Positions 1 through 8,048 of a stretch of 20,360 nucleotides of DNA are shown here, piece after piece. The stretch covers positions 1-20,360 of the forward strand of contig VFJU01000040.1 in NCBI GenBank assembly GCA_009885905.1. Reading direction: 5' to 3'. Origin of the DNA: Verrucomicrobiota bacterium (lineage in GTDB: Bacteria; Verrucomicrobiota; Verrucomicrobiia; Verrucomicrobiales; Akkermansiaceae). Below the pieces are notes generated by a model. The model saw only the letters and a program-made list of their open reading frames with translations. It was not told where the DNA came from and did not search any database. The position numbers were made by a program, and so were the translations under genes. Position 1 is the first letter of the stretch, and the number at the start of each line of letters is the position of its first letter.

Positions 1-932
1 AAAAGCCGGATCGCTGCCTCCGCGAGCTTACCGCTTCCTGGACTGAGGGACTCGATGGCATCCCAATCGTGGAGCGTGACGTAGGGGCTGTCGTCATCAC
101 CGGTGTAGCTAAGCAGCCCGTATTTTTTCCCTTCTTCAGGAACAAAATCCGATAGGTTTTCTAGCAGAATCAACGGCGTAAGCGGTGCATAATGGCTCGC
201 GAGTTGACCAGGAGCTTGTGGTGCGGCGGTCTGGACTTCGCGGATTTTTTCCACTCTGCCGTATTCTTGGAGCTGCTCCTTCGTGATAGGTCCAGCGCGG
301 TGGAGGCGAAAAATCGGCTTTTTGCCTTCGCGGGGTTCAATGGAAATGATCGTACTCTCCACGCCCTCTGCACAGGCCCCTGCGTCGACGATGAGTGGAA
401 CGCGGCCACCGAGTTCCTTCATCACTGCGGAGGCAGATGTCGGCGAAATCCGACCGAAACGATTCGCGCTCGGTGCCGCGACCGGGCGACCCAGCTCCTT
501 ACAAACCGCCCGGAAAACTGGATGAGCACTCTGACGGACCGCCACGGTGGGAAGTCCGCTGGTCACCAAGTCCGGCACATCCGGGTGCTTTGGTAAAATC
601 AAGGTAAGTGGCCCTGGCCAGAAAGCAGCCGTGAGCTTGTTGACGACTTCCGCGATCCCGTCGGGTACGACCGCCACATTTTTCAAATCCCCGCGCGAGG
701 CGATGTGGACGATCAGCGGGTCGAACGACGGCCGCTCCTTCGCCGCGAAAACCTTCGCAACCGCCTCGGAATTGAACGCGTCCGCCGCCAGTCCATAAAC
801 GGTCTCGGTGGGCAGGGCGACGATCTCACCGGCACGCAGCAAGGCACAAGCCTCGGTCACGGCTTCCTTCATTTCGTCATCAGCAACTTGGACAATTCGG
901 GTTTCGGGCACGCGCGGGTTTTGCCAGAGCAT
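1..932 (-). CDS. sua5: Sua5/YrdC/YwlC-family L-threonylcarbamoyladenylate synthase (3' end cut by window edge)
   Basis: Makes L-threonylcarbamoyl-AMP from threonine, bicarbonate and ATP, the first step of t6A37 tRNA modification in the cytoplasm. The frame is open from ATG at 932 to the window edge (about 310 codons) with no stop, so the C-terminus is missing. The YrdC domain shows IVALPTETVYGLAADAF (about residues 37-53), the K-x-R motif as KER (65-67), the SAN motif in PSANRFG (154-160) and VESTIISIE (191-199). A linker with SHYAP then leads into the smaller Sua5 domain, so this is the long Sua5 form rather than short TsaC. The start was chosen at MLWQNPRVPETR; no good ribosome binding site is visible, and an internal Met at residue 21 is possible. 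It lies 39 bp after allophanate hydrolase on the same strand and may be read from the same transcript. Its link to guanidine use is probably incidental. Confidence 0.93.
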   Translation of the reverse strand, partial: MLWQNPRVPETRIVQVADDEMKEAVTEACALLRAGEIVALPTETVYGLAADAFNSEAVAKVFAAKERPSFDPLIVHIASRGDLKNVAVVPDGIAEVVNKLTAAFWPGPLTLILPKHPDVPDLVTSGLPTVAVRQSAHPVFRAVCKELGRPVAAPSANRFGRISPTSASAVMKELGGRVPLIVDAGACAEGVESTIISIEPREGKKPIFRLHRAGPITKEQLQEYGRVEKIREVQTAAPQAPGQLASHYAPLTPLILLENLSDFVPEEGKKYGLLSYTGDDDSPYVTLHDWDAIESLSPGSGKLAEAAIRL

Positions 933-971
933 CCCGCGGATGGCGAATCTTGAATTTCCGAAATGCGCGGG

Positions 972-2702
972 TCAGGCATTCAGCCAAGCCCGCCACCCGC
1001 CGAATCCCGTGATTTCCTCAGCACCTTCGATCGCCCGTGGCTCCGCGATGAAGCCGGGAACTTCCTCGCCGGATTCCAGCAAGACCTTGCCGATTCCCAG
1101 TGGTCCCGGGATTTTTGAAACAAAATCCCCGAACGCCGCCGGCTCAAGTTCCCAGACCTCCACCTCGATCGCCGCGCCCGCCAATTCGTCCCGGATCAGC
1201 GCCGGACGTGGGGGAATCGTGCCCATCGCGGGAATTGCATACATCCGATAGATTGGCGCAGTCAGTGTTTTTGCTCTCAACACCGCCCCGCGATCGGCCA
1301 ACTGCCAGTGAAGCGCCAGCCCTTCCAAATGCGCGCCGCAGACGAGCAGCGGGATTCTCTGTAGCGTCGGTCTGTGACCGTTACTCCTCAGGCTCTCCCC
1401 GCGAAATCTACCCGCGAGTTCTAGCAACACCGCATCCCATCCTGCCGGGGCGGCAAGGGTCACCCCCCATGGAGCCCGTCCCGACCTCGCTCTCCCGGCG
1501 GGCATCGCCACGGCGGACAAATCCAGCAAGTTCATAAAATTCGTGTAACGCCCAAGAGTGGCGTTGGTGCTGAATGGCTCTGCTAGATTCTCTGCGACCG
1601 TATAAAGCCGCGGCGTCGTCGGCAGCAACAGCACATCGATGGTCTTCCACACTGCCTCCGCCTCGCGGGCGAGCTCTCTCAAGCGATATTGCGCTTTGAA
1701 AGTCGATGCTGCGTCCCAGCCTTTGGAATCTTCGAGAATCTTGAGGGTAACGGGAAAGATTGCCTCGCGATTGTTTTCCACAAACCCGCCAACAGCCGCC
1801 CAGCGCTCCGCGACCCACGGGCCTTCGTAAAGTAACTTCGCGGCTTCGGTGAATGGTGTTAGGTCGATCTCAACCGGAGCGCCACCCAGGGACATCATCT
1901 TATCCACGGCGCCGGCGAAAAGTCGTGGCGTGTCGGGATCGCCTGCGAAATCGAGCACGCTGGGAACTCCGAAGCGGAAAGCGCTTCCGATTTCACCGGT
2001 CGCTTTCACCTCGCGGGAAAATGCATCTGCGGCGTCATACCTGCTAACAACCGTCGAAACTAACAGCGTATCCGCCGTGTTATTTGTAAAAACCGAAATG
2101 CAGTCCAGCGAGCGGCACGCCGGGACCACTCCCCGGTTACTCAACAAGCCACGCGTCGGCTTCCACCCGATCAATTCCTGAAACGCGGCAGGCACTCGAC
2201 CCGAACCCGCCGTGTCGGTTCCGAGAGAAAACGCACACAGCCCCGCAGCAACGGCGGTGGCACTTCCCGAGCTGGAGCCGCCGGGTAGGAACTCCGCATC
2301 AATCGCGTTTCTAGCAACTCCATGCGGAGTCCGCGTGCCGACGAGGCCGGTGGCGAATTGGTCGAGATTGCCTTTTCCGATAGGGATCGCCCCGGCCGCA
2401 CGCAACAACCTAACGACCCCGGAATCGTGCTCCGGGGTGTAAGAAAACTCAGGGCAAGCCGCAGTCGTTGGCCAGCCTGCAACATCGATGTTGTCCTTCA
2501 CCACGAAGGGGATTCCCCACAACGGAAGCTCCTTGGGCATGGCTTCCACCGACTTGGCGATCTCTAGCAAAACCGTCTTTTCCGGCAAGTGGATGAAAAT
2601 CGCCGGATCGTTCCAGTCGATGATCTTTTGATAAAGTTCTGCGATGAGTTGTGACGGTGTGAATCCATCAGCAAAGCGGGATTTAAGTTCGGAGATGTTC
2701 AT
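972..2702 (-). CDS. atzF: allophanate hydrolase (AtzF type)
   Basis: Hydrolyses allophanate (urea-1-carboxylate) to 2 NH3 and 2 CO2, the last step of urea-amidolyase, guanidine-carboxylase, biuret and s-triazine routes. The 576-residue protein has an N-terminal amidase-signature domain: catalytic Lys69 in PFVVKDN, cis-Ser143 in GGSSSGSA (141-148) and nucleophile Ser167 in GTDTAGSGR. The 24-residue gap between the two serines fits the family. From about residue 445 there is the extra C-terminal domain typical of full allophanate hydrolases (CGAHLEG, YRMYAIP, GFGGWRAWL), which deals with the N-carboxycarbamate intermediate. Its ATG overlaps the TGA of the carboxylase (ATGA), implying translational coupling, as is usual for split bacterial urea amidolyases. 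All three catalytic residues are present, so it should be active. Confidence 0.95.
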   Translation of the reverse strand: MNISELKSRFADGFTPSQLIAELYQKIIDWNDPAIFIHLPEKTVLLEIAKSVEAMPKELPLWGIPFVVKDNIDVAGWPTTAACPEFSYTPEHDSGVVRLLRAAGAIPIGKGNLDQFATGLVGTRTPHGVARNAIDAEFLPGGSSSGSATAVAAGLCAFSLGTDTAGSGRVPAAFQELIGWKPTRGLLSNRGVVPACRSLDCISVFTNNTADTLLVSTVVSRYDAADAFSREVKATGEIGSAFRFGVPSVLDFAGDPDTPRLFAGAVDKMMSLGGAPVEIDLTPFTEAAKLLYEGPWVAERWAAVGGFVENNREAIFPVTLKILEDSKGWDAASTFKAQYRLRELAREAEAVWKTIDVLLLPTTPRLYTVAENLAEPFSTNATLGRYTNFMNLLDLSAVAMPAGRARSGRAPWGVTLAAPAGWDAVLLELAGRFRGESLRSNGHRPTLQRIPLLVCGAHLEGLALHWQLADRGAVLRAKTLTAPIYRMYAIPAMGTIPPRPALIRDELAGAAIEVEVWELEPAAFGDFVSKIPGPLGIGKVLLESGEEVPGFIAEPRAIEGAEEITGFGGWRAWLNA

Positions 2703-5700
2703 GACGAAAAAGTGGCGGCGGTTTTCACGATCACCAACGCTTGCCCGGCTCTCACGCTGGCACCCTCGGCGACGAGGATTTCAATGATCTCCAATTCTTC
2801 ATCGGCTTTGAGGGGGACTTCCATTTTCATCGCTTCGAGGATCAACGCGGTGCTGCCCGCAGCAATTCGCAAGCCAACGGTGACCTCGATTTTCCAGACA
2901 CTGCCGGTCACCGGGCTGTCCATCGTATGACAGCCATCCGGGATGACGACTTCATCCGTTTCGACCGTGACTTCGGCGGGGGCATCCATCGACAAACCCG
3001 CTTCTTCCCAGCGCTTGCGCTCGGCCTCGAAAGCAGCCCGTTGCTTCGTTTGGAACGCGTCGATCGCGTCCGAGTTTGCTTCGAGAAACGCTTCGTAATC
3101 GGAAAAGCGGAACACCTTTTCCTCGATCTCCAGCTTGTGCCGGCCACGCGGAACTTCCTCGCGCAGGCTCAATAACTCCTCCGCGCTAACTGGATAGAAC
3201 CGAAGTTGATCAAAGAATCTGAGCAACCACGGCTTCTCGAAATCCGCCGTCTTCCGCCAGCGGTTCCACACCGGAATCGTGCGGCCGGTGAACTGATAGC
3301 CACCTGGACCTTCCATGCCGTAAATGCAGAGATAAGCTCCGCCGATGCCGACGGCGTTCTCCGGCGTCCATGTCCGCGCCGGGTTGTATTTCGTCGTCAC
3401 CATCCGGTGACGTGGATCTAACGGAGTCGCGACGGGTGCACCCAAATAGACATCGCCGAGACCCATGACGAGGTAAGAGGCTTCGAAGAAGATTTTGTAA
3501 ACCTCGTCGATGGATTCGAGGCCGTTGATTCGCTGGATAAACTCCAAATTGCTAGGGCACCACGGAGCGTCCGGGCGCACGCTCTGCATGTAGCGGCGGA
3601 TCGCGTCCTTCGTGCTCGGGTCGTCCCAGCTCAGCGGTAGATGGACGATGCGGGTGGGAACTTCGATTTGCTCAAGCGGCGGCAACGAGGTAATTCCGTC
3701 ACGAATGATCTCCCACAAATCACAGCGCCCGATCACGCCGGGATCGAAATGAACCTGCAACGAGCGGATGCCGGGAGTGAGGTCGAGGATGCCTGCGATG
3801 GCTTGTTCCTTCACCCACTCGTGGACGACGTGGGCTTTGAAGCGTAGTTTTAAATCGAGATGATGCGGGCCGAATTCGATGAGGAAGTAACGATCACCCG
3901 CGCGACGGACGACCACCGTGTCATCGCCTTCACCGAAGGAGTCAATGAAGCAGGAGCCTCGTTCGCCGGATATTGGGTCGGTTAGTTTCGAGCGAACTCC
4001 TGCAATGAATTCCGTGACTTCGATTTGTCGATCCCGCGCCCATGATTCATCGACCGGCACGAACTCGATCAAATCGCCAGGCCGGAGTTGGCCGAGTTTC
4101 CATAGCTCCGCATCCACAACCACAACGGGACAGACGAAACCGCCGAGGCTGGGGCCGTCCGGGCCGAGGATCACGGGCATGTCGCCGGTGAAATCGACCG
4201 CGCCGATGGCGTAGGCGTTGTCGTGGAGGTTGGATGGGTGGAGCCCTGCCTCGCCGCCGTCGGTGCGTGCCCATTTTGGCTTGGGGCCGATGAGGCGGAC
4301 GCCGGTTCTAGCAGAGTTGTAGTGGACTTCCCATTGGGTGGCGAAGAAGGTTTCGATGTCTTCGTCGAGGAAGAAGTCCGGAGCGCCGTGCGGGCCGTAG
4401 AGGACGGCGATTTTCCAGCGGTGTTTTAAGGAGAAGGGACACTCTGGTCCCTTCTTGGTGGGGACAAGAGTGTCCCCACTCCTTATCCCAAGCACATCGC
4501 CTGGCAGCAACGCTCTTCCAAACGGCCCGCCGAATTTTCCTAACGTGAATGTCGAACAACTCCCGAGATACTCCGGCGACTCGATTCCACCTGCCACCGC
4601 AAGGTAGGCGCGTGCACCGGCTCCTTCAAAGCGACCGATCTTGAGGACATCGTGGGCAGCCATCTCGATCCTCTGATTCATCGCCACCGGCTCGCCGTTT
4701 TTCAGCATCAATGCAGAGGCTCCCACCACTGCGATGGTCGTCGCGGAGTTGAAGCGCAATGTCGGGCCGGTCATCGTGATTTCCAGACCGGCGGTGCCTT
4801 CGGGATTTCCAACGAGGGTATTGGCAAGGCGAAGTGATAGATCGTCAAAGGGTCCGCACGGCGGCACGCCGACTTCCCAGTAGCCTACGCGTCCCGGCCA
4901 GTCTTGGACGGTGGTCATGGTTCCCGCCGACATCACGTCGATGGTGTTAGGCGTGTAGATAAACTCCGCCATGTCGCGCATCGCGACGCCGCCATTGAGG
5001 TAAGGTTGCCAGCGGGTGATGTCGCGCAGGTAGCGTAGGTTCGTTTCGATGCCGGAGATCCTGGTTTCTTCAAGCGCCTGCTCGACCTTCGCAACGGCGG
5101 CTGTGCGGTCGGCGGCGTGGACCATCACCTTGGCTAACAGCGGATCGTAGAACGGGCTGACTTCGGTGCCCGGTTCGATCCAGCGATCACAACGTGTCCA
5201 CTCGGGGAAAGCCGCTTCGGTGAGCAGTCCGCAGCTCGGGCGGAAATTGTGGTTTGGGTCCTCGGCATAGACGCGGGCTTGAATGGCACAGCCTTGCGGC
5301 GCAGGTGCGCTGGAAGGCATTTCCCAAGTCTCATCGAGCGCGAGGCGGACCATCCACTCGACGATGTCGAGACCGGTGACCATTTCCGTGATGCCGTGCT
5401 CGACTTGCAGGCGGGTGTTGACTTCGAGGAAGAAGAAGTCGTCCCGGTCGGCGTCGTAGATGAATTCCACGGTGCCGGCCGAGCGATAGTTCACGCTCTC
5501 GCCCAGCTTGATCGCCGCGGTGTGGAGCGCGGATCTTGTTTCATCGGAGAGTCCCGGAGCGGGCGTTTCTTCGAAGACTTTCTGGTTGCGCCGTTGGACT
5601 GAGCAATCGCGCTCACCGAGTGCTAACACTCTTCCCTTGCCGTCACCGAAAATCTGCACTTCCACATGGCGGCCGCGCTGGATAAAGCGCTCGAGGAAGA

Positions 5701-6310
5701 CGCTGCCGGAGCCGAAACTGCGTTCGCTGAGGCGGACAACGCTATCGTATTCGCGACGGAGTTCGTCTTCATCACGGCAAACTTTCATGCCGATCCCGCC
5801 ACCGCCGGCGGTGCTTTTGAGCATGACGGGGTAGCCGAGTTCCTTGGCGGCGATAATGGCGGCGTGGACATCATCCAGCAGTCCGGTGCCGGGAACGAGT
5901 GGCACGCCTGCATCACCGGCGAGACGGCGGGCTTCGTGTTTGAGGCCGAAGGCGATGATTTGTTCTGGCGTTGGACCCATCCACCGAACCCCGGCGTCTT
6001 CACACATTTTTGCGAAGTCGGTGTTTTCGCTAAGCAGGCCGTAGCCGGGGAAAACGGCTTTGGCACCCGAAGTTTTTGCGATATCGAGGAGCTTGTCTTT
6101 GAGCAGATAACTTTCAGAAACGGGTCCGGGGCCGAGACGATGGGACTCATTTGCTAGATCGACGTGAGGAGAGCCGGAATCGGGATCAGAGTAAACGGCG
6201 ATGCTGTGGTAGCCGAGTTTCTTGAACGTGCGGATGGCGCGGGCGGCGATTTCTCCGCGGTTGGCAATAAGGATTTTCGATTGAAGATTTTCGATTGAAG
6301 ATTGTTTCAT
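2699..6310 (-). CDS. biotin-dependent urea/guanidine carboxylase (probable guanidine carboxylase)
   Basis: ATP- and biotin-dependent carboxylase of 1203 residues, the usual length for the family. The order is biotin carboxylase (about 12-455; ILIANRGEIAARAI, STAGGGGIGMK at 166-176, ERDCSVQRRNQKV, EVNTRLQVEHGITE), KipA/AHS2 carboxyltransferase (about 456-750), KipI/AHS1 (about 780-1020) and a biotinyl domain with EAMKMEV (biotin Lys1162). The family is usually annotated as urea carboxylase, but genes paired with two DUF1989 proteins have been shown to be guanidine carboxylases that make carboxyguanidine. The neighbours here are exactly that set, so guanidine is the more likely substrate; I could not map the substrate-selecting residue of the carboxyltransferase site without an alignment. 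Two oddities: residues 1-11 (MKQSSIENLQS) are encoded by a repeat flanking the upstream insertion, and residues about 611-627 by a double palindrome. No clear ribosome binding site precedes the ATG. Confidence 0.92.
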   Translation of the reverse strand: MKQSSIENLQSKILIANRGEIAARAIRTFKKLGYHSIAVYSDPDSGSPHVDLANESHRLGPGPVSESYLLKDKLLDIAKTSGAKAVFPGYGLLSENTDFAKMCEDAGVRWMGPTPEQIIAFGLKHEARRLAGDAGVPLVPGTGLLDDVHAAIIAAKELGYPVMLKSTAGGGGIGMKVCRDEDELRREYDSVVRLSERSFGSGSVFLERFIQRGRHVEVQIFGDGKGRVLALGERDCSVQRRNQKVFEETPAPGLSDETRSALHTAAIKLGESVNYRSAGTVEFIYDADRDDFFFLEVNTRLQVEHGITEMVTGLDIVEWMVRLALDETWEMPSSAPAPQGCAIQARVYAEDPNHNFRPSCGLLTEAAFPEWTRCDRWIEPGTEVSPFYDPLLAKVMVHAADRTAAVAKVEQALEETRISGIETNLRYLRDITRWQPYLNGGVAMRDMAEFIYTPNTIDVMSAGTMTTVQDWPGRVGYWEVGVPPCGPFDDLSLRLANTLVGNPEGTAGLEITMTGPTLRFNSATTIAVVGASALMLKNGEPVAMNQRIEMAAHDVLKIGRFEGAGARAYLAVAGGIESPEYLGSCSTFTLGKFGGPFGRALLPGDVLGIRSGDTLVPTKKGPECPFSLKHRWKIAVLYGPHGAPDFFLDEDIETFFATQWEVHYNSARTGVRLIGPKPKWARTDGGEAGLHPSNLHDNAYAIGAVDFTGDMPVILGPDGPSLGGFVCPVVVVDAELWKLGQLRPGDLIEFVPVDESWARDRQIEVTEFIAGVRSKLTDPISGERGSCFIDSFGEGDDTVVVRRAGDRYFLIEFGPHHLDLKLRFKAHVVHEWVKEQAIAGILDLTPGIRSLQVHFDPGVIGRCDLWEIIRDGITSLPPLEQIEVPTRIVHLPLSWDDPSTKDAIRRYMQSVRPDAPWCPSNLEFIQRINGLESIDEVYKIFFEASYLVMGLGDVYLGAPVATPLDPRHRMVTTKYNPARTWTPENAVGIGGAYLCIYGMEGPGGYQFTGRTIPVWNRWRKTADFEKPWLLRFFDQLRFYPVSAEELLSLREEVPRGRHKLEIEEKVFRFSDYEAFLEANSDAIDAFQTKQRAAFEAERKRWEEAGLSMDAPAEVTVETDEVVIPDGCHTMDSPVTGSVWKIEVTVGLRIAAGSTALILEAMKMEVPLKADEELEIIEILVAEGASVRAGQALVIVKTAATFSS
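4432..4479. repeat. REP/BIME-like pair of inverted palindromes inside the carboxylase gene
   Basis: Two adjacent perfect hairpins. The first has 9-bp arms AGAAGGGAC/GTCCCTTCT (4432-4440 and 4447-4455) with a 6-nt loop. The second has 9-bp arms GTGGGGACA/TGTCCCCAC (4458-4466 and 4471-4479) with a 4-nt loop. Read on opposite strands, both share the core GGGACACTCT-n-GTCCC, so they are head-to-head copies of one palindromic unit, as in bacterial interspersed mosaic elements. They lie in frame and encode a linker inside the KipA-like domain (about residues 611-627). No RAYT transposase is in the window. Confidence 0.7.
6272..6303. repeat. tandem 14-bp repeat, one end of the four-helix-bundle insertion
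   Basis: GATTTTCGATTGAA occurs twice, perfectly and in tandem (6272-6285, 6286-6299), followed by a partial third copy. On the minus strand this encodes the first residues of the carboxylase (SSIENLQSK). It is the inverted counterpart of the sequence at 6678-6712 on the far side of the four-helix-bundle gene. Confidence 0.8.
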
Positions 6311-6326
6311 AGTGGCACGTTGTGCG

Positions 6327-6671
6327 TTATTCTGACGATTTGCGAGAGGCTACCATGATGGCGCATAGTTCGTTAGCTTCTGTGAGAAGTGGCTCAACTT
6401 TCGATTTTTCAAGCAGTTCGCCCTCAATGATGAGTTCGAGCCAATACACCGATTCATCAGCCTCTTCCACGACGGTGCCGATTTTTGCTCTGAATTCCGC
6501 TTTGGATCTCCCACGGCACGCGGCTCGATAGTTAGCTCCAATCGACGTGCCGGAGCGAACTAACTGCATCGCGATTGCTTTGCCCGCATAGGTCTTCGGA
6601 AGCGCTTCCACTAGACGAAAAATGCGCAAAGCGAAGATCTGCGTACGTCGTTTGAGTTCCTGTGGAGTCAT
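6327..6671 (-). CDS. four-helix-bundle protein (23S rRNA intervening-sequence protein family)
   Basis: A 114-residue, charged, wholly helical-looking protein with the family hallmarks: LKRRTQIFALRIFRLVEALPK at the start, then RSGTSIGANYRAACRGRSKAEF (about 39-60), then an acidic helix EEADESVYWLELI. The family was first found as the ORF of insertions in 23S rRNA and is also scattered as single genes; its molecular role is unsettled, with RNA or nucleic-acid binding suggested. Here it breaks the usual direct junction between the DUF1989 gene (28 bp upstream) and the carboxylase (16 bp downstream), and is bordered by inverted AT-rich repeats, so it looks like an insertion read with the operon. 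A GAAG four bases before the ATG may serve as ribosome binding site. No enzyme motif is seen and no part in guanidine use is expected. Confidence 0.88.
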   Translation of the reverse strand: MTPQELKRRTQIFALRIFRLVEALPKTYAGKAIAMQLVRSGTSIGANYRAACRGRSKAEFRAKIGTVVEEADESVYWLELIIEGELLEKSKVEPLLTEANELCAIMVASRKSSE

Positions 6672-6677
6672 ATTTCT

Positions 6678-6712
6678 TCAAATCGTAAATCTTCAATCAT
6701 CAATCGAAAATC
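6678..6712. repeat. inverted counterpart of the 14-bp repeat, other end of the four-helix-bundle insertion
   Basis: Contains ATCAATCGAAAATC (6699-6712), matching the reverse complement of the 6272-6299 unit at 13 of 14 positions, plus a degenerate copy TTCAAATCGTAAATC at 6678-6692. It overlaps the last codons and stop of the DUF1989 gene (the LIFD-stop end). Confidence 0.7.
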
Positions 6713-7332
6713 AATGCTTCCACTGGCGTGGGGTTCCAACCATTGCACGGGTTGTTGAGCTGTGGGCAATTGGATATCAAACACACGACATCCATCTCGG
6801 CACGCATCTCGACATACCTTCCGGGTGCGGAAATGCCATCGGCGAAAGTTAATCCCCCATCGGGTGAGACTGGAACATTCATGAAGAAGTTGATATTGCA
6901 GGTGAGGTCGCGCTTGGTGAGCTCGATGTTCCATTCCTGTGCGCCGCGAATGAAGCTGTCGCGGCAGGCGTGCATGCATTCTTTATCATGGGCATAGCGC
7001 ATGGTGTTCGATTCGCGGGAGCAAGCGCCGCCGAGCGTGTCGTGGCGGCCACAGGTATCTGCGGTGATGGTGAGCAAGGCGTTGCCTTCCGTGCTCATGA
7101 GCTGGGTGCCGGTGGTCAGATAGAGCGCGGCTTGCTGCTGGATGGTCCGGTCGGCGCTGTAGCGTTCGGTGGGATCGGCGGCGCTGAAGAAGAGCGTGTC
7201 GGCGGCTTGGTTACCTTCGAGGTCGAGGATGCGCAGAGTCTGGCCTTTTTTGATTTCATGGACCCACCAATCGCCTGCGGGAATGACTTCGCGGTAGATC
7301 GCCGCTTCGGGATTGAGTGTGCTTTCAGTCAT
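6700..7332 (-). CDS. DUF1989 protein UAAP2, carboxyguanidine deiminase subunit
   Basis: A 210-residue DUF1989 protein of the urea amidolyase-associated UAAP2 type. Family knowledge: this protein and its UAAP1 partner form a heteromeric carboxyguanidine deiminase (CgdAB) that turns carboxyguanidine into allophanate and ammonia; I do not assign the A or B letter. The sequence shows [17 protein letters not shown] (about 33-49), [18 protein letters not shown] with the likely Cys/His metal or active-site cluster, [17 protein letters not shown] and [19 protein letters not shown] near the end. The ATG overlaps the stop of the UAAP1 gene by one base (TAATG), implying coupled synthesis of the two subunits. 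The final LIFD and stop lie within the AT-rich repeat that begins the four-helix-bundle insertion, but the C-terminus looks intact for the family. Confidence 0.9.
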   Translation of the reverse strand: MTESTLNPEAAIYREVIPAGDWWVHEIKKGQTLRILDLEGNQAADTLFFSAADPTERYSADRTIQQQAALYLTTGTQLMSTEGNALLTITADTCGRHDTLGGACSRESNTMRYAHDKECMHACRDSFIRGAQEWNIELTKRDLTCNINFFMNVPVSPDGGLTFADGISAPGRYVEMRAEMDVVCLISNCPQLNNPCNGWNPTPVEALIFD

Positions 7333-8048
7333 TAGAAGCGAAGGGTATGATAGATTTGATTGTTCTCCCAGGCCCGGAGGTTTTCCGGGCGGACGGTTAG
7401 CGAAGGGTCATCGGGTGCCGGTGCCTCGCCGGAGAAGACTTCGAGTTTTACGTGGCGGTGCTGATAGACCGGGTCAGGATCGAGCGGATGCTGACAGGTA
7501 TTGAGCACGACGAGAGTGTCGATTTCAAAACGCAATTCGATGGAGTCGCCGGGTTTCGAATTCCCCGTGACGAAGGAGAGGTGGCCGTCGTCATCTGAAA
7601 CAACCTTGCTGAAGAAGTTGAGGTTGGGGACGAGGTCCTGTTTGCCGAGTCCCCATTTGCAAAGCTCGATGAGGAAGCAGTCCCGGCCATTGCGGTTCCA
7701 GTCGTTGCGAGATTGCTGATAGTTGTTCTCGCCGTATTTCGCGAGGACATGTGCGGCATCCGAGTGGCCGCAGACGGTGTCGTGCCAGCCGACGTCGTCA
7801 TGGGTGATTGATGCTAACAGGCGGCCCATGTCGGAATGGAGGCAGTAAGGCGCGCGGAGATAGAAGATGTGTTGGCCCTTGAGAGTATCGGGCATGTTGT
7901 AGCGCTCGGTGCGTTCGAGGGCATTGTAGAGGAGCATGCCGACGTTGGCACCGCCGTCGAGGTCGGTGAGGCGGAGGCGTTTGCCACGCGAGATGATGGC
8001 GGACCACATGCCGGCACCGTGCAGTGTTTTTTCAAAGAGCAGGTTCAT
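7332..8048 (-). CDS. DUF1989 protein UAAP1, carboxyguanidine deiminase subunit
   Basis: A 238-residue DUF1989 paralogue, presumed partner of the next gene in a two-subunit carboxyguanidine deiminase acting between the carboxylase and allophanate hydrolase. Visible family features are [19 protein letters not shown] (about 25-43), [27 protein letters not shown] with Cys and His residues parallel to those of UAAP2, [25 protein letters not shown] and [12 protein letters not shown]. It differs from UAAP2 by GGANV in place of GNQAA and by an alternative Cys/His pattern, so the subunits are not interchangeable. It starts in an ATGA overlap with the NikR-like gene, placing regulator and enzyme on one message. 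Confidence 0.9.
   Translation of the reverse strand: MNLLFEKTLHGAGMWSAIISRGKRLRLTDLDGGANVGMLLYNALERTERYNMPDTLKGQHIFYLRAPYCLHSDMGRLLASITHDDVGWHDTVCGHSDAAHVLAKYGENNYQQSRNDWNRNGRDCFLIELCKWGLGKQDLVPNLNFFSKVVSDDDGHLSFVTGNSKPGDSIELRFEIDTLVVLNTCQHPLDPDPVYQHRHVKLEVFSGEAPAPDDPSLTVRPENLRAWENNQIYHTLRF

Noticed and set aside
4432..4479. Intragenic transcription terminator
   Set aside because: Hairpins are strong but no T-run follows on either strand, and the frame stays open; a REP-like unit is the better reading.
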